Shown here piece after piece: positions 1 through 6,907 of a DNA stretch of 14,013 bases (positions are counted from its first letter, which is position 1; every line of letters begins with the position of its first letter). A model generated the notes under the pieces. That model searched no databases and was not told where the DNA came from. It worked only from the letters and a program-made list of their open reading frames with translations. The translations under genes were made by a program, and so were the position numbers. Where the stretch lies: the NCBI GenBank assembly GCA_019348305.1, contig JAHWJQ010000034.1:1-14013 (forward strand), given 5' to 3'. This DNA is from Actinomycetota bacterium. GTDB lineage: Bacteria; Actinomycetota; Acidimicrobiia; Acidimicrobiales; CADCTF01.

Positions 1-855
1 CGCACCGGCACCAGCGGCGAGGACATCATCAACGCCCAGGGGGCGGGCGACCAGGGGATGATGTTCGGCTTCGCCTGCGACGAGACGCCCGACCTCATGC
101 CGCTTCCGATCTGGCTCGCCCACCGCATGGCCCACCGGCTTTCGGAGGTGCGCAAGGCCGGGGTGCTTCCCTACCTCCGCCCCGACGGCAAGACGCAGGT
201 CACGTTCGAATACGAGGGCGGGCGGCCGACCCGTCTGCGGACCGTGCTCATCTCCACCCAGCACCAGCCGGGGCTCGACATCGACACGCTGCTCGCGCCC
301 GACCTGCGCGAGCACGTCATCCACCCGCTGCTGCCGCCTGAGTTCGCGTCGGAGAAGTTCGATGTGCTGGCCAACCCCACGGGCACCTTCGAGCTGGGCG
401 GCCCCCACGCCGACACCGGCCTCACTGGGCGCAAGATCATCGTCGACACCTACGGTGGAGCCGCCCGCCACGGAGGAGGCGCCTTCTCGGGCAAGGACCC
501 GAGCAAGGTCGACCGCTCGGCCGCCTATGCCGCCCGGTGGGTGGCCAAGCACATTGTCGAGTCCGGTGCAGCCCGCCGCTGTGAGATCCAGGTCGCCTAT
601 GCCATCGGAGTCGCCCGCCCCGTGTCGGTGATGGTGGAGACATTCGGCACCGAGGAGGTGGACCCCGGGCGGATCTCGAACATGGTCGGGGAGGTCTTCG
701 ACCTGCGGCCTGCGGCCATCATCTCCGAGCTCAAACTGCGCCGGCCCATCTACCGGCGCACCGCCGCCTATGGGCACTTCGGCCGCTCGGACAAGGACTT
801 CACGTGGGAGCAGACCACCAAGCTCGACGACGTGAAATCCGCCCTCGGCCTCTGA
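1..855 (+). CDS. metK: S-adenosylmethionine synthetase, C-terminal ~284 residues (5' end outside the window)
   Basis: The reading frame is already open at base 1 and ends in TGA at 853-855, so roughly the first hundred residues of a normal ~390-400 residue MetK are missing only because the window begins inside the gene. MetK makes S-adenosylmethionine from methionine and ATP in the cytosol. Visible family signatures are [12 protein letters not shown] near the left edge, [13 protein letters not shown], the glycine-rich [20 protein letters not shown] loop that contacts ATP phosphates, and the C-terminal region with YGHFGR. The spacing of motifs is normal and the fragment shows no frameshift. 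It runs directly into priA, which overlaps its last 52 bases, and metK-priA adjacency is common in Actinomycetota. Its product would feed the three methyltransferases encoded further right, though nothing shows a specific link. The identification is secure. Confidence 0.97.
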   Translation, partial: RTGTSGEDIINAQGAGDQGMMFGFACDETPDLMPLPIWLAHRMAHRLSEVRKAGVLPYLRPDGKTQVTFEYEGGRPTRLRTVLISTQHQPGLDIDTLLAPDLREHVIHPLLPPEFASEKFDVLANPTGTFELGGPHADTGLTGRKIIVDTYGGAARHGGGAFSGKDPSKVDRSAAYAARWVAKHIVESGAARRCEIQVAYAIGVARPVSVMVETFGTEEVDPGRISNMVGEVFDLRPAAIISELKLRRPIYRRTAAYGHFGRSDKDFTWEQTTKLDDVKSALGL

Positions 856-2591
856 GCGTTCCTGCTCCCAGCAGGGTCGTCGGCGTCCTGCCCGACGTCC
901 CCGCCATCGACAAGGTCTTCGACTACGCGGTGCCGCCTGAGCTCGACGACCAGGTGCGGGTGGGAACCATGGTCAGGGTCGAGCTGCACGGCCGCCGGGT
1001 GGGGGGCTGGGTCGTCGAGGACGACCGTCAGCCGCCGCCGGCGCTGCAGTTGCGTCCCATCGCCAGGGTCACGGGGTGGGGGCCGCCTCCGGCGGTGCTG
1101 GAGCTGGCGGAGTGGGCGGCGTGGCGCTGGGCCGGCCGCCGGGCCAGCATCCTCGCCTCGGCCTCGCCGGCAACGGCCGTCAAGTCCCTACCGCGGCCGC
1201 AGGGGGCAGCACCTGCGCCGGCCGTCACCGTGGTCGACCCGGAGTTGGGGGAGCTGGTGGGGGCCGCACTTGCGGCGCCGGCGGCGTCGCTGCTGCGCCT
1301 GCCGCCGGCCACTGACGTCCTCCCCGTGGTGCTGGCCGCTGCACAGCGAGGCGAGGCACTGGTGCTGTACCCGAGCACCGCCGAGGCGGCGCATGCCGCG
1401 CTGCGACTGCGCCGGGCCGGTGTGGCGGTGGCCTGCCTCCCGAGGGACTGGGCGGCGGCCAGGGCCGGCGGCGTCACCGCCGTCGGGGCTCGGGCTGCGG
1501 CGTGGGCGCCGCTGCCGAAGCTGGCATCGGTAGTGGTGGTCGACGGTCACGACGACGGGTACCGGGAGGAGCGGGCTCCCACCTGGCACGCGCGAGATGT
1601 CGCGGTCGCCCGCGCCGAGCGCGCCGGGGTTCCCGCTGTCGTCGTTTCCCCCTGCCCCGATCTGGTGATGGCGTCGTCGCTGCGCCCGCTTCTCGTCAGC
1701 CGGTCCAGGGAGCGGGCGGGGTGGCCGGCGCTCGACGTCATCGACCGGCGATCGGACGATCCCCGTACCGGGTTGTTGAGCGAGAGGTTGGCCGCCGCGC
1801 TGCGGGCTCACCGCCGGCTCGTGTGCGTGCTCAACCGCAAGGGCCGCGCCCGGCTGCTGGCCTGTGCCGGCTGCGGTGAGCTGGTTCGTTGTGAGCACTG
1901 CCAGGCCGCGGTGGAGGAGGGCGAAGCTTCCCTGCGCTGTTCCCGCTGCAAGGCCGAACGGCCGGCGGTCTGCGCCGAGTGCGGGTCCGGCCGCCTCAAG
2001 GCGCTGCGCAAGGGTGTCAGCCGCATCCGCGAGGAGCTGGAGGCGCTGGCCGGGCGTCGGGTCGGAGAGGTCACGGCAGAGACGGCAGAGCTTCCGCCCG
2101 AGGACATCCTGGTGGGGACCGAGGCGGTGCTGCACCGGGTGACGGCGACCGACGTCGTCGTGTTCTTGGACTTCGACCAGGAGCTGACGGCGCCTCGCTT
2201 CCGGGCGCCCGAGCAGGCCCTCGCACTGCTGGCCCGAGCGGCCCGCCTGGTGGGCGGGCGGGGCTCGGGCGGCAGGGTCCTCGTGCAGACGCGGCTGCCC
2301 CGCCACGAGGTGCTGGCCGCCGCGCTGCACGGAGACCCGGGCCGGGTGGCCACCGTTGAGGCAGCGCTGAGGGCGGAGCTCGGATTCCCGCCCTACCGGG
2401 CCCTCGCCTTGGTGTCGGGCCCCGCCGCGCCCGAGCTGGTGGAGCGGGTGCGCGGCGTTGAGACCCTCGGTCCCGACAACGGCCGCTGGCTCCTGCGGGC
2501 CGACACCCACACCGAGCTGGCCGACGCCCTGGCTGCCGCCGGCCGGCCCCCCGGGCGCCTGCGGGTCGAGGTCGACCCGCTGCGCATCTGA
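804..2591 (+). CDS. priA: Primosomal protein N' (PriA-like), probably helicase-inactive
   Basis: PriA recognises stalled replication forks and restarts the replisome. The 595-residue product keeps the N-terminal 3'-DNA-binding region (about residues 24-125) and the eight-cysteine zinc domain (four CxxC pairs between C354 and C393), followed by the C-terminal domain with [11 protein letters not shown]. The ATPase core is eroded: no GxTGSGKT Walker A loop can be found where it belongs (the segment reads [14 protein letters not shown]), and the DEEH box is replaced by VVDGHDD at about residues 245-251. Loss of these motifs is known in many actinobacterial PriA proteins, so it is probably a lineage trait rather than decay. 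The start is GTG at 804 with AGGA at 794-797; no ATG, GTG or TTG lies between there and a GTG inside the conserved core at 930. It overlaps metK by 52 bases, suggesting translational coupling. Confidence 0.93.
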   Translation: MGADHQARRREIRPRPLSVPAPSRVVGVLPDVPAIDKVFDYAVPPELDDQVRVGTMVRVELHGRRVGGWVVEDDRQPPPALQLRPIARVTGWGPPPAVLELAEWAAWRWAGRRASILASASPATAVKSLPRPQGAAPAPAVTVVDPELGELVGAALAAPAASLLRLPPATDVLPVVLAAAQRGEALVLYPSTAEAAHAALRLRRAGVAVACLPRDWAAARAGGVTAVGARAAAWAPLPKLASVVVVDGHDDGYREERAPTWHARDVAVARAERAGVPAVVVSPCPDLVMASSLRPLLVSRSRERAGWPALDVIDRRSDDPRTGLLSERLAAALRAHRRLVCVLNRKGRARLLACAGCGELVRCEHCQAAVEEGEASLRCSRCKAERPAVCAECGSGRLKALRKGVSRIREELEALAGRRVGEVTAETAELPPEDILVGTEAVLHRVTATDVVVFLDFDQELTAPRFRAPEQALALLARAARLVGGRGSGGRVLVQTRLPRHEVLAAALHGDPGRVATVEAALRAELGFPPYRALALVSGPAAPELVERVRGVETLGPDNGRWLLRADTHTELADALAAAGRPPGRLRVEVDPLRI

Positions 2592-2615
2592 CCGGAGGAG
2601 CCCCCGCCCCGGAAG

Positions 2616-2621
2616 TAGCAT
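2616..2621 (+). promoter_or_regulatory. Candidate -10 box (TAGCAT) for the toxin-antitoxin pair
   Basis: TAGCAT fits the actinobacterial TANNNT -10 pattern. Six bases separate it from the ATG at 2628, so transcription would begin at or beside the start codon and give a leaderless mRNA. No clear -35 box or Shine-Dalgarno sequence is seen. The same layout recurs at several other starts in this window. Confidence 0.45.
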
Positions 2622-2627
2622 GAATGT

Positions 2628-2942
2628 ATGACGAACAGGCAGCGCTTGTCGGCGACGGTGGAGGCCGAGCTCCTCGCCGCCGGCCGGGCCGCCGTTGCCG
2701 AGGGCCGCGCCGAGAACCTGAGTGCTTGGGTCAACGGGGCGCTCCGACGCCAGGCCGAACACGATCGGCGGATGAAGGCGCTCGATGACTTCCTCGACGT
2801 CTACGAGACCGAACACGGCGACATCACCGACGAGGAGATGGGGGACGCAACCGCCCGGAGCCGAGCCCGGGCAGTCGTCGTCGGTTCACCACAGCCCATT
2901 CCGGACAGGCCGTCGAGGCGCCGGAGGCGGGGAGCCGCGTGA
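2628..2942 (+). CDS. Antitoxin of a VapBC-like toxin-antitoxin pair, probable ribbon-helix-helix protein
   Basis: This 104-residue protein begins LSATVEAELL followed by an alanine-rich helix and LSAWVNGALRRQ, the strand-helix-helix pattern of ribbon-helix-helix (CopG/VapB-like) DNA-binding antitoxins. The middle part (MKALDDFLDVYETEHGDITDEEM) is acidic and typical of the toxin-wrapping tail in actinobacterial VapB-like proteins. The C-terminus ends in an arginine-rich stretch (PSRRRRRGAA) of unclear role. The TGA stop overlaps the GTG of the PIN-domain gene by 4 bases (GTGA), the classic antitoxin-before-toxin order. By analogy it would neutralise the toxin and repress its own promoter. The start is ATG 2628, preceded by a TANNNT box; two other ATGs just upstream are out of frame. 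The family assignment is by recognition of pattern only. Confidence 0.8.
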   Translation: MTNRQRLSATVEAELLAAGRAAVAEGRAENLSAWVNGALRRQAEHDRRMKALDDFLDVYETEHGDITDEEMGDATARSRARAVVVGSPQPIPDRPSRRRRRGAA

Positions 2943-3319
2943 GCATCGTGCTCGATGCTGGTGCCCTCGTCGCCGTCGAGCGGGGGGACAGGGACATGAT
3001 CGCCATCATCAAGCGGGAACGGCGAGAGGACCGCGCCCCGCTGACCCACGGGGGCGTCATCGGCCAGGTCTGGCGCGGTGGGCACGGACGCCAAGCGACT
3101 CTCGCTCGGCTGCTCGCCGGCGTTGACGTCCGCGCCATCGACGACACGCTCGGCCGACAGGCGGGCGTGCTTCTCGGCCAGGCCGGTGGTGCAGACGTCA
3201 TCGACGCCGCCGTGGTGCTCCTTGCCAACGAGGGCGACGAGATCTTCACCTCCGACCCGGCAGAGCTCACAGCGCTCGCCCACGCGGCGGGCAAGCACGT
3301 CGAGCTCATCCCGCTCTGA
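2939..3319 (+). CDS. PIN-domain protein, probable VapC-like toxin ribonuclease
   Basis: The 126-residue product has a PIN-domain layout: VLDAGALVAVERGD at the N-terminus with D6, a central helix VIGQVWRGG, DVIDAAVVLLA with D86 and D89, and IFTSDPAEL with D106. PIN domains coordinate a metal ion through these acids and cut RNA; VapC toxins usually cut tRNA or rRNA. The second acidic position, normally Glu, is Q43 here. I believe this Gln occurs in a related actinobacterial subfamily, but it leaves catalytic activity open. The start is GTG 2939, overlapping the antitoxin stop by 4 bases, with GGGGAG at 2929-2934 as ribosome binding site. The pair sits between priA and def, where many relatives have no such genes, which suggests acquisition by transfer. 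Confidence 0.82.
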   Translation: MSIVLDAGALVAVERGDRDMIAIIKRERREDRAPLTHGGVIGQVWRGGHGRQATLARLLAGVDVRAIDDTLGRQAGVLLGQAGGADVIDAAVVLLANEGDEIFTSDPAELTALAHAAGKHVELIPL

Positions 3320-3332
3320 GAAATCCCATTCC

Positions 3333-3370
3333 GGGGATGTCTACGCATCGAGAGGGAGGTGGACATCCCC
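3333..3370. terminator. Inverted repeat between converging genes, probable bidirectional terminator
   Basis: Bases 3333-3344 pair with 3359-3370 to give a 12-bp stem containing one U·G wobble and a 14-base loop. It lies in the 80-base gap between the toxin stop (3319) and the stop of the minus-strand gene (3400), so it could end transcription from both sides. There is no U-tract, as is usual in GC-rich actinobacteria. Confidence 0.55.
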
Positions 3371-3399
3371 AGAACGGCGGTGGGGGGTTCGCCCGAAGC

Positions 3400-3918
3400 T
3401 CAGCAGCCGGCGCCGGCGACCTGCCTTCGCAAGGCGGTCAGCAGGTCAAGAGCAGCCGTAGCGCGGTCGGGGGGGCGGCCGTCGGGCGTAGGACGGTCGT
3501 AGTAGGGGCTGAGCTCGTGAAGCTCGGGCGGATAGCCAAGCTGGGCCCACAGCTGCTCGCCTTGTTCAGCCAGTTCCTCGGGCGGTAGCGCCCGGTTGAC
3601 GAGGACTTCGAGATGGGCCATCCACCACCTTCGCCGGAGCTCGTCGGCGGGCACCTGAGGCCCCCGTTCCGCCAGCCGAGCGAGCAGCTCGCCGACGTCC
3701 TCGTCGTCGGCGTCGTCCGCTGCGGCCAGCGCCACCAACTCGTCGTCGGCGCCGTCGAGGTTCGCCACCAGCCGCTGAACTGCAGCGGCGACCACCGCCT
3801 CCCGGTCCACCCAGCCGTTGTCCCACCCGGCCAGGAGTGTCGGGAAGTCGAGCAGGTCGAGGCGCTCCAGCACAGCGCACAGCTCGCCTGGGGTGGCACC
3901 GCCCGGCTCGGTCCTCAC
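3400..3918 (-). CDS. DUF2247-like protein of unknown function
   Basis: The 172-residue protein is mostly helical by composition. Its pattern resembles DUF2247: a Trp and GWVDREAVV near residues 32-43, an acidic helical middle, a conserved-looking RRRWWMAHLEVLVNRALPP segment, then LWAQLGYPPELHELSPYY near the C-terminus, matching the family's 'YaDFdYPeei..fv.Y' region. I assign the family from memory of the pattern, without a search. It has no signal peptide or membrane segment, so it should be cytosolic. The start is GTG 3918. It faces the toxin gene across an inverted repeat and diverges from the LapA-type gene. I see no partner gene, so no function can be inferred. It might act with unseen toxins as an immunity protein, but that is speculation. 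Confidence 0.6.
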   Translation of the reverse strand: MRTEPGGATPGELCAVLERLDLLDFPTLLAGWDNGWVDREAVVAAAVQRLVANLDGADDELVALAAADDADDEDVGELLARLAERGPQVPADELRRRWWMAHLEVLVNRALPPEELAEQGEQLWAQLGYPPELHELSPYYDRPTPDGRPPDRATAALDLLTALRRQVAGAGC

Positions 3919-4018
3919 GGCAGCGGCTTCGGGGGAACCCGGTTGGGCACCCCGTCAGTCTGACCCGAGGTCCTCGCTCGGCCGGTTCGCCGGCGGCGGT
4001 GGGGGAAAGAACCTAGCT

Positions 4019-4351
4019 GTGAACCAGGAGGTCCAGTCCCAGCCGCAGGACCCAGACGACCCGCTGCGCCTCGAACGAACGCGGACGAGCACCCTCTGGG
4101 TGGCCGTCGCCGTCGGGTTGGTGCTCGCCTTGTTCATGCTGGTGTTCGTCGCCCAGAACGGCGAGAAGGTCCAATGGCACTTCCTCTGGATCGACTTCAC
4201 CCTCGGCGGCGGGCTTGCCATGTTGTTCGCGGCCGTGACCGGTGGCCTGGTGGTGATCCTCGTCGGCGCCGGCCGCCTCCTCCAGGTGCGGCTGGCGGCG
4301 CGCCGTCACCGGCGCAGCGATCTCAGCAGGGATCGGGCTGCCACGACCTGA
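4019..4351 (+). CDS. LapA-domain (DUF1049) small membrane protein
   Basis: The 110-residue product has a polar, Pro/Gln/Asp-rich N-terminus, a first membrane helix at about residues 27-45 ending in FVAQN, a short loop with VQWHFLW, a second helix at about 62-84, and a basic tail (RLAARRHRRSDLSRDR). This two-helix layout with the QN motif and a positively charged cytosolic tail is typical of LapA/YciS-type DUF1049 proteins. In Escherichia coli LapA works with LapB in lipopolysaccharide assembly control; actinobacterial members have no assigned role. I chose GTG 4019 because a stretch GGGGGAAAG (about 4001-4009) lies upstream and the open frame further 5' has no protein-like features. It converges on the methyltransferase gene with an 11-base gap, and no terminator is evident there. 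Confidence 0.82.
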   Translation: MNQEVQSQPQDPDDPLRLERTRTSTLWVAVAVGLVLALFMLVFVAQNGEKVQWHFLWIDFTLGGGLAMLFAAVTGGLVVILVGAGRLLQVRLAARRHRRSDLSRDRAATT

Positions 4352-4362
4352 GCCTGGGGTGG

Positions 4363-4902
4363 TCAGGGCGGGGGTGCCACTGCCCACTGCTGGCGGCGCA
4401 CGTCGTAGAGGGCGATGCCCGCGGCGGCGGCGACGTTGAGCGATCCCACCTTCCCGGGCGTGGGGATGTACGCCAGCTTCTGGCAGGCGGCCAGGGCGGC
4501 CGCCGAAAGGCCGCGATCCTCGTGCCCGAGCACCAGGCACACCCCCTCGGACAGGTCCAACTCCCCCAGCGGCTCCGCCCCCAGGGCCAACTCGATGCCC
4601 ACGACCTGCATCCCCGCTGCCCGGGCTTCGGCTGCTCCCTCGGCCGGCGACGCGACAACCGACCAGCCCACGAGGCGCTCGGTCCCGAGTGAGGTCTTGT
4701 GGACCTTTTCGTGATGGGGGGTCGTGTCACCCGCCAGCCACAGGTGGTCGGCCCGGAAGGCGGCAGCGGTGCGCAGGATGGCGCCCAGGTTGAAGGGGTT
4801 CTGCACGTTGTCCAACAAGAGCCCGAGCGGCGCCGTCGTCCGCCGGCGCCATTCCCTCTGCAGCCGCTTGCCCTCGGTGGCCGTGAGGTTGCGAGCCGTC
4901 AA
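4363..4902 (-). CDS. TrmH/SpoU-family RNA 2'-O-methyltransferase
   Basis: The 179-residue protein carries the three SpoU (SPOUT) motifs: NPFNLGAILR with N38 and R44, LVLGHEDRGLS, and IPTPGKVGSLNVAAAAGIALYD near the C-terminus, which form the knotted SAM-binding site. The short length without an N-terminal substrate-binding domain resembles tRNA Gm18 methyltransferase TrmH and its uncharacterised relatives, so the exact RNA target cannot be named. The frame is open back to 4980, but TTG 4902 is the best start: it overlaps the stop of the upstream methyltransferase as TTGA, has GAGGTGAG a few bases upstream, and yields a normal N-terminus. Translation is therefore probably coupled to the preceding gene. 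Two RNA methyltransferase-like genes in one small operon suggests a shared role in RNA modification. Confidence 0.88.
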   Translation of the reverse strand: MTARNLTATEGKRLQREWRRRTTAPLGLLLDNVQNPFNLGAILRTAAAFRADHLWLAGDTTPHHEKVHKTSLGTERLVGWSVVASPAEGAAEARAAGMQVVGIELALGAEPLGELDLSEGVCLVLGHEDRGLSAAALAACQKLAYIPTPGKVGSLNVAAAAGIALYDVRRQQWAVAPPP

Positions 4903-5528
4903 GTGGGCCTCACCTCGAGCACCCGGTACCCCATTCGCGACACGAGCCGGCTCACCCGGTAGCCCTGCTCCTCGAGCCACCGGGCCAGGGAATCACTGCC
5001 GAGGTGCTTGTGCACGACCAACCACGCCCGCCCGTGGGTCGGCTCCAGGCGCCGCAGCCAGCCGGTGAGCAACTGGTGCAGCGCTGGCTTGCCGATGCGG
5101 ATGGGAGGGTTGCTGTAGATGGCCGAGAAGCGAACCTCGGGTGGCACCTCGTCAGGGCTGACAGCTTTGACCCGGTCCCCGCAGCCCGCCCGCTCCGCGT
5201 TCTGAGCAGTGAGTGCCAACGAACGAGAGTTCACGTCGACGGCCCAGACGGTGGCCTCCGGCGACCGCAGGGCGCTCACCACTGCGATGGGGCCGTATCC
5301 GCAGCCGAGATCGAGCAGGTGGCCAGCCGTCCGCGGCGGCGGGGGCGCAGTGGCGAGCAACAGCTTCGTCCCCGGGTCGACGCCCTGGCCGGCGAACACC
5401 CCCCGGTCGGTCAGCAGGTCGAGGTGGACGTCGGCAAGGGTGAGCCGCACCGTGCGTGGCCGTGACGCTGCGGCGGGCTCGGCGCTGAAGTAGTGCTCCC
5501 CGGGCGGGAGAGGCTCCGGCGTACCCAC
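4899..5528 (-). CDS. Class I SAM-dependent methyltransferase, RsmC/YbxB-like (MTS family)
   Basis: The 209-residue protein begins GEHYFSAEP, contains DRGVFAGQGVDPGTKLLL, the SAM-binding motif LLDLGCGYGPIAVV, an acidic loop VWAVDVNSRSL, and the catalytic motif SNPPIRIGK. HYFS, the D.GVF segment and NPPIR.GK are shared with RsmC (16S rRNA m2G1207) and the short Gram-positive YbxB-type proteins. Only one Rossmann-type domain is present, as in YbxB, whereas E. coli RsmC has two. An N2-guanine rRNA methyltransferase role is therefore likely but not proven. The start is GTG 5528, with a TANNNT box 6 bases upstream. It is separated from the divergent def gene by only 23 bp and is followed by the SpoU gene with a 4-base overlap. 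Confidence 0.85.
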   Translation of the reverse strand: MGTPEPLPPGEHYFSAEPAAASRPRTVRLTLADVHLDLLTDRGVFAGQGVDPGTKLLLATAPPPPRTAGHLLDLGCGYGPIAVVSALRSPEATVWAVDVNSRSLALTAQNAERAGCGDRVKAVSPDEVPPEVRFSAIYSNPPIRIGKPALHQLLTGWLRRLEPTHGRAWLVVHKHLGSDSLARWLEEQGYRVSRLVSRMGYRVLEVRPT

Positions 5529-5534
5529 TTCCCG

Positions 5535-5540
5535 ACGGTA
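5535..5540 (-). promoter_or_regulatory. Candidate -10 box (TACCGT) for the methyltransferase operon
   Basis: On the minus strand TACCGT fits TANNNT and lies 6 bases before the GTG at 5528, implying a leaderless transcript. It shares two base pairs (5539-5540) with the def -10 box on the other strand. No -35 element is clear. Confidence 0.45.
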
Positions 5541-5544
5541 GCCT
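5539..5544 (+). promoter_or_regulatory. Candidate -10 box (TAGCCT) for the def-rib operon
   Basis: TAGCCT fits TANNNT and lies 7 bases before ATG 5552, where initiation would give a leaderless def mRNA. There is no Shine-Dalgarno sequence before def, which agrees with leaderless translation. The box overlaps the opposing -10 box of the methyltransferase operon. Confidence 0.5.
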
Positions 5545-5551
5545 CTTGTCC

Positions 5552-6046
5552 ATGCCCGGCTACACGATCCGACTCTACGGCGACCCCGTCCTCAAGCAGC
5601 GGGCGGCCGAGGTGACTGCCGTGGACGGCGCTCTCGTGCGCCTAGTCGACGAGATGGTGGTGACGATGTACGAAGCGCCCGGGCTCGGCTTGGCCGCGCC
5701 GCAGGTGGGAGTGCAGAAGCGCCTGTTCGTCTACGACCTCAATGACGGCGACGGCCCCAAGGCCATCGTCAACCCGACGATCAGCGAGCACCGGGGAGAG
5801 TGGGAGTTCGAGGAAGGGTGCCTGTCGGTGCCCGGGCTCTACTTCCCCATCGTGCGCCCCAAGGAGGTCCACCTCACCGGCTACGACCTCGACGGCAACG
5901 AGGTCTCGATCGAAGCCGACGAGCTCCTGGCCCGACTGTTCCAGCACGAGCTCGACCACCTCGACGGCAAGCTGCTCCTCGAGTACCTCGACGGCGACCA
6001 GCGCAAGGCGGCCCTGCGGGCGCTGCGCAACCGGGAGATCAGCTGA
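5552..6046 (+). CDS. def: Peptide deformylase
   Basis: Def removes the N-formyl group from new proteins at the ribosome exit. All three family motifs are present in this 164-residue protein: GLGLAAPQVG from residue 44, EGCLSVP with metal ligand C90, and QHELDHLDG with H132, E133 and H136 (HExxH). Length and spacing are normal for a type I enzyme. ATG 5552 is preferred over an in-frame TTG at 5546 because the upstream TANNNT box points to a leaderless start at 5552. It is the first gene of a long plus-strand run and is followed by fmt with a 4-base overlap, pairing the enzyme that adds the formyl group with the one that takes it off. Confidence 0.96.
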   Translation: MPGYTIRLYGDPVLKQRAAEVTAVDGALVRLVDEMVVTMYEAPGLGLAAPQVGVQKRLFVYDLNDGDGPKAIVNPTISEHRGEWEFEEGCLSVPGLYFPIVRPKEVHLTGYDLDGNEVSIEADELLARLFQHELDHLDGKLLLEYLDGDQRKAALRALRNREIS

Positions 6047-6906
6047 GGCTCGTCTTCCTGGGCAGCCCCGAGGCGGCCGTTCCGCCACTGCGGGCACTGG
6101 TGGAAGACGGCCACGACGTCGTCCTGGTCATCACCCAACCCGACCGCAAGCGGGGCCGGGGCGCAGCGCTGGTGCCGACACCGGTGAAGGCGGCCGCGCT
6201 GGCCCTAGGGATCCCGTCGAGCCACCTGGTGGACGACGCCATCGAGGCCGGCGCCGACCTCGGGGTGGTGGTGGCCTTCGGCAAGCTGATCAAGCCCCAT
6301 GTCCTGGCCCGGCTGCCCATGGTGAACGTCCACTTCTCACTGCTGCCCCGCTGGAGGGGAGCGGCACCGGTGGAGCGGGCCATCCTCGCCGGCGACACCG
6401 AAACCGGCGTCTGCCTGATGGCCCTCGACGAGGGCCTCGACACCGGCCCCGTCTATGCCTGCGAGACGCTCCCGATCGGCGACGAGGAGACGGCCGAGGA
6501 GCTGAGGGCCCGGCTGGTGCAGGCCGGGACCGATCTGCTGGTCGACCGGCTGCGCGGCGGACTGGGCACTGCCGTCCCCCAGCAGGGCGAGCCGACCTAC
6601 GCCGCCAAGGTCGACCCGGCCGAGTTGCGGCTCGACTTCTCTCGCCCCGCGGTAGAGGTCAACCGGGTGGTCCGTCTGGGCCGCGCCTGGACGACGTTCC
6701 GGGGCAAGCGCCTCCAGGTCCTGCAGGCCCGCGTCCGCGACAGCGGCCCGGCGCCGGCTGGCTCTCTCGAGGCGCTGGTGGTGGGCTGTGGGCAGGGTAC
6801 CGGCTTGGAGCTGGTGGCGGTGCGGCCGGAGGGGCGGCCAGCGGTGGCGGCCGCCGAGTGGCGCAACGGGGCTCGGCCGAGCCCAGGCGAGCTGTTGGGC
6901 AGTTGA
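6043..6906 (+). CDS. fmt: Methionyl-tRNA formyltransferase, probably starting at CTG
   Basis: Fmt transfers a formyl group from 10-formyltetrahydrofolate to initiator Met-tRNA. The protein reads RLVFLGSPEAAVPPL at the N-terminus, and has the catalytic segment NVHFSLLPRWRGAAPVERAI with N95 and H97, then LDTG with D133; the N-to-D distance of 38 residues equals that between N106 and D144 in the E. coli enzyme. A C-terminal tRNA-binding domain follows (EPTYAAKVDP onward). At 287 residues it is slightly shorter than the usual ~310. The conserved N-terminus begins immediately after CTG 6043, which overlaps the def stop as CTGA. No ATG, GTG or TTG is usable nearby: the next GTG would delete the first conserved strand. 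GGGAGA lies 4 bases upstream. The CTG start is an inference from this. Confidence 0.93.
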   Translation: MRLVFLGSPEAAVPPLRALVEDGHDVVLVITQPDRKRGRGAALVPTPVKAAALALGIPSSHLVDDAIEAGADLGVVVAFGKLIKPHVLARLPMVNVHFSLLPRWRGAAPVERAILAGDTETGVCLMALDEGLDTGPVYACETLPIGDEETAEELRARLVQAGTDLLVDRLRGGLGTAVPQQGEPTYAAKVDPAELRLDFSRPAVEVNRVVRLGRAWTTFRGKRLQVLQARVRDSGPAPAGSLEALVVGCGQGTGLELVAVRPEGRPAVAAAEWRNGARPSPGELLGS

Positions 6907-6907
6907 C

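Noticed and set aside
1188..2816. A 542-residue open frame on the minus strand across priA
   Set aside because: It is a GC-rich shadow of priA: low-complexity Arg/Gly/Pro/Ala composition, no recognisable domain, and priA on the other strand has clear family motifs.
3954..3964. GTCAGTCTGAC palindrome between the DUF2247-like and LapA-type genes
   Set aside because: Five-base arms are too short to call an operator without conservation data.
3981..3994. GCCGG-TTCG-CCGGC hairpin upstream of the LapA-type gene
   Set aside because: Only a 5-bp stem closed by G-C instead of the stable C-G around UUCG; such short GC hairpins are expected by chance here.
4903..4980. 5' extension of the SpoU methyltransferase gene into the upstream gene
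   Set aside because: The added residues match no family sequence, and TTG 4902 has a good ribosome binding site and a 4-base overlap with the previous stop.
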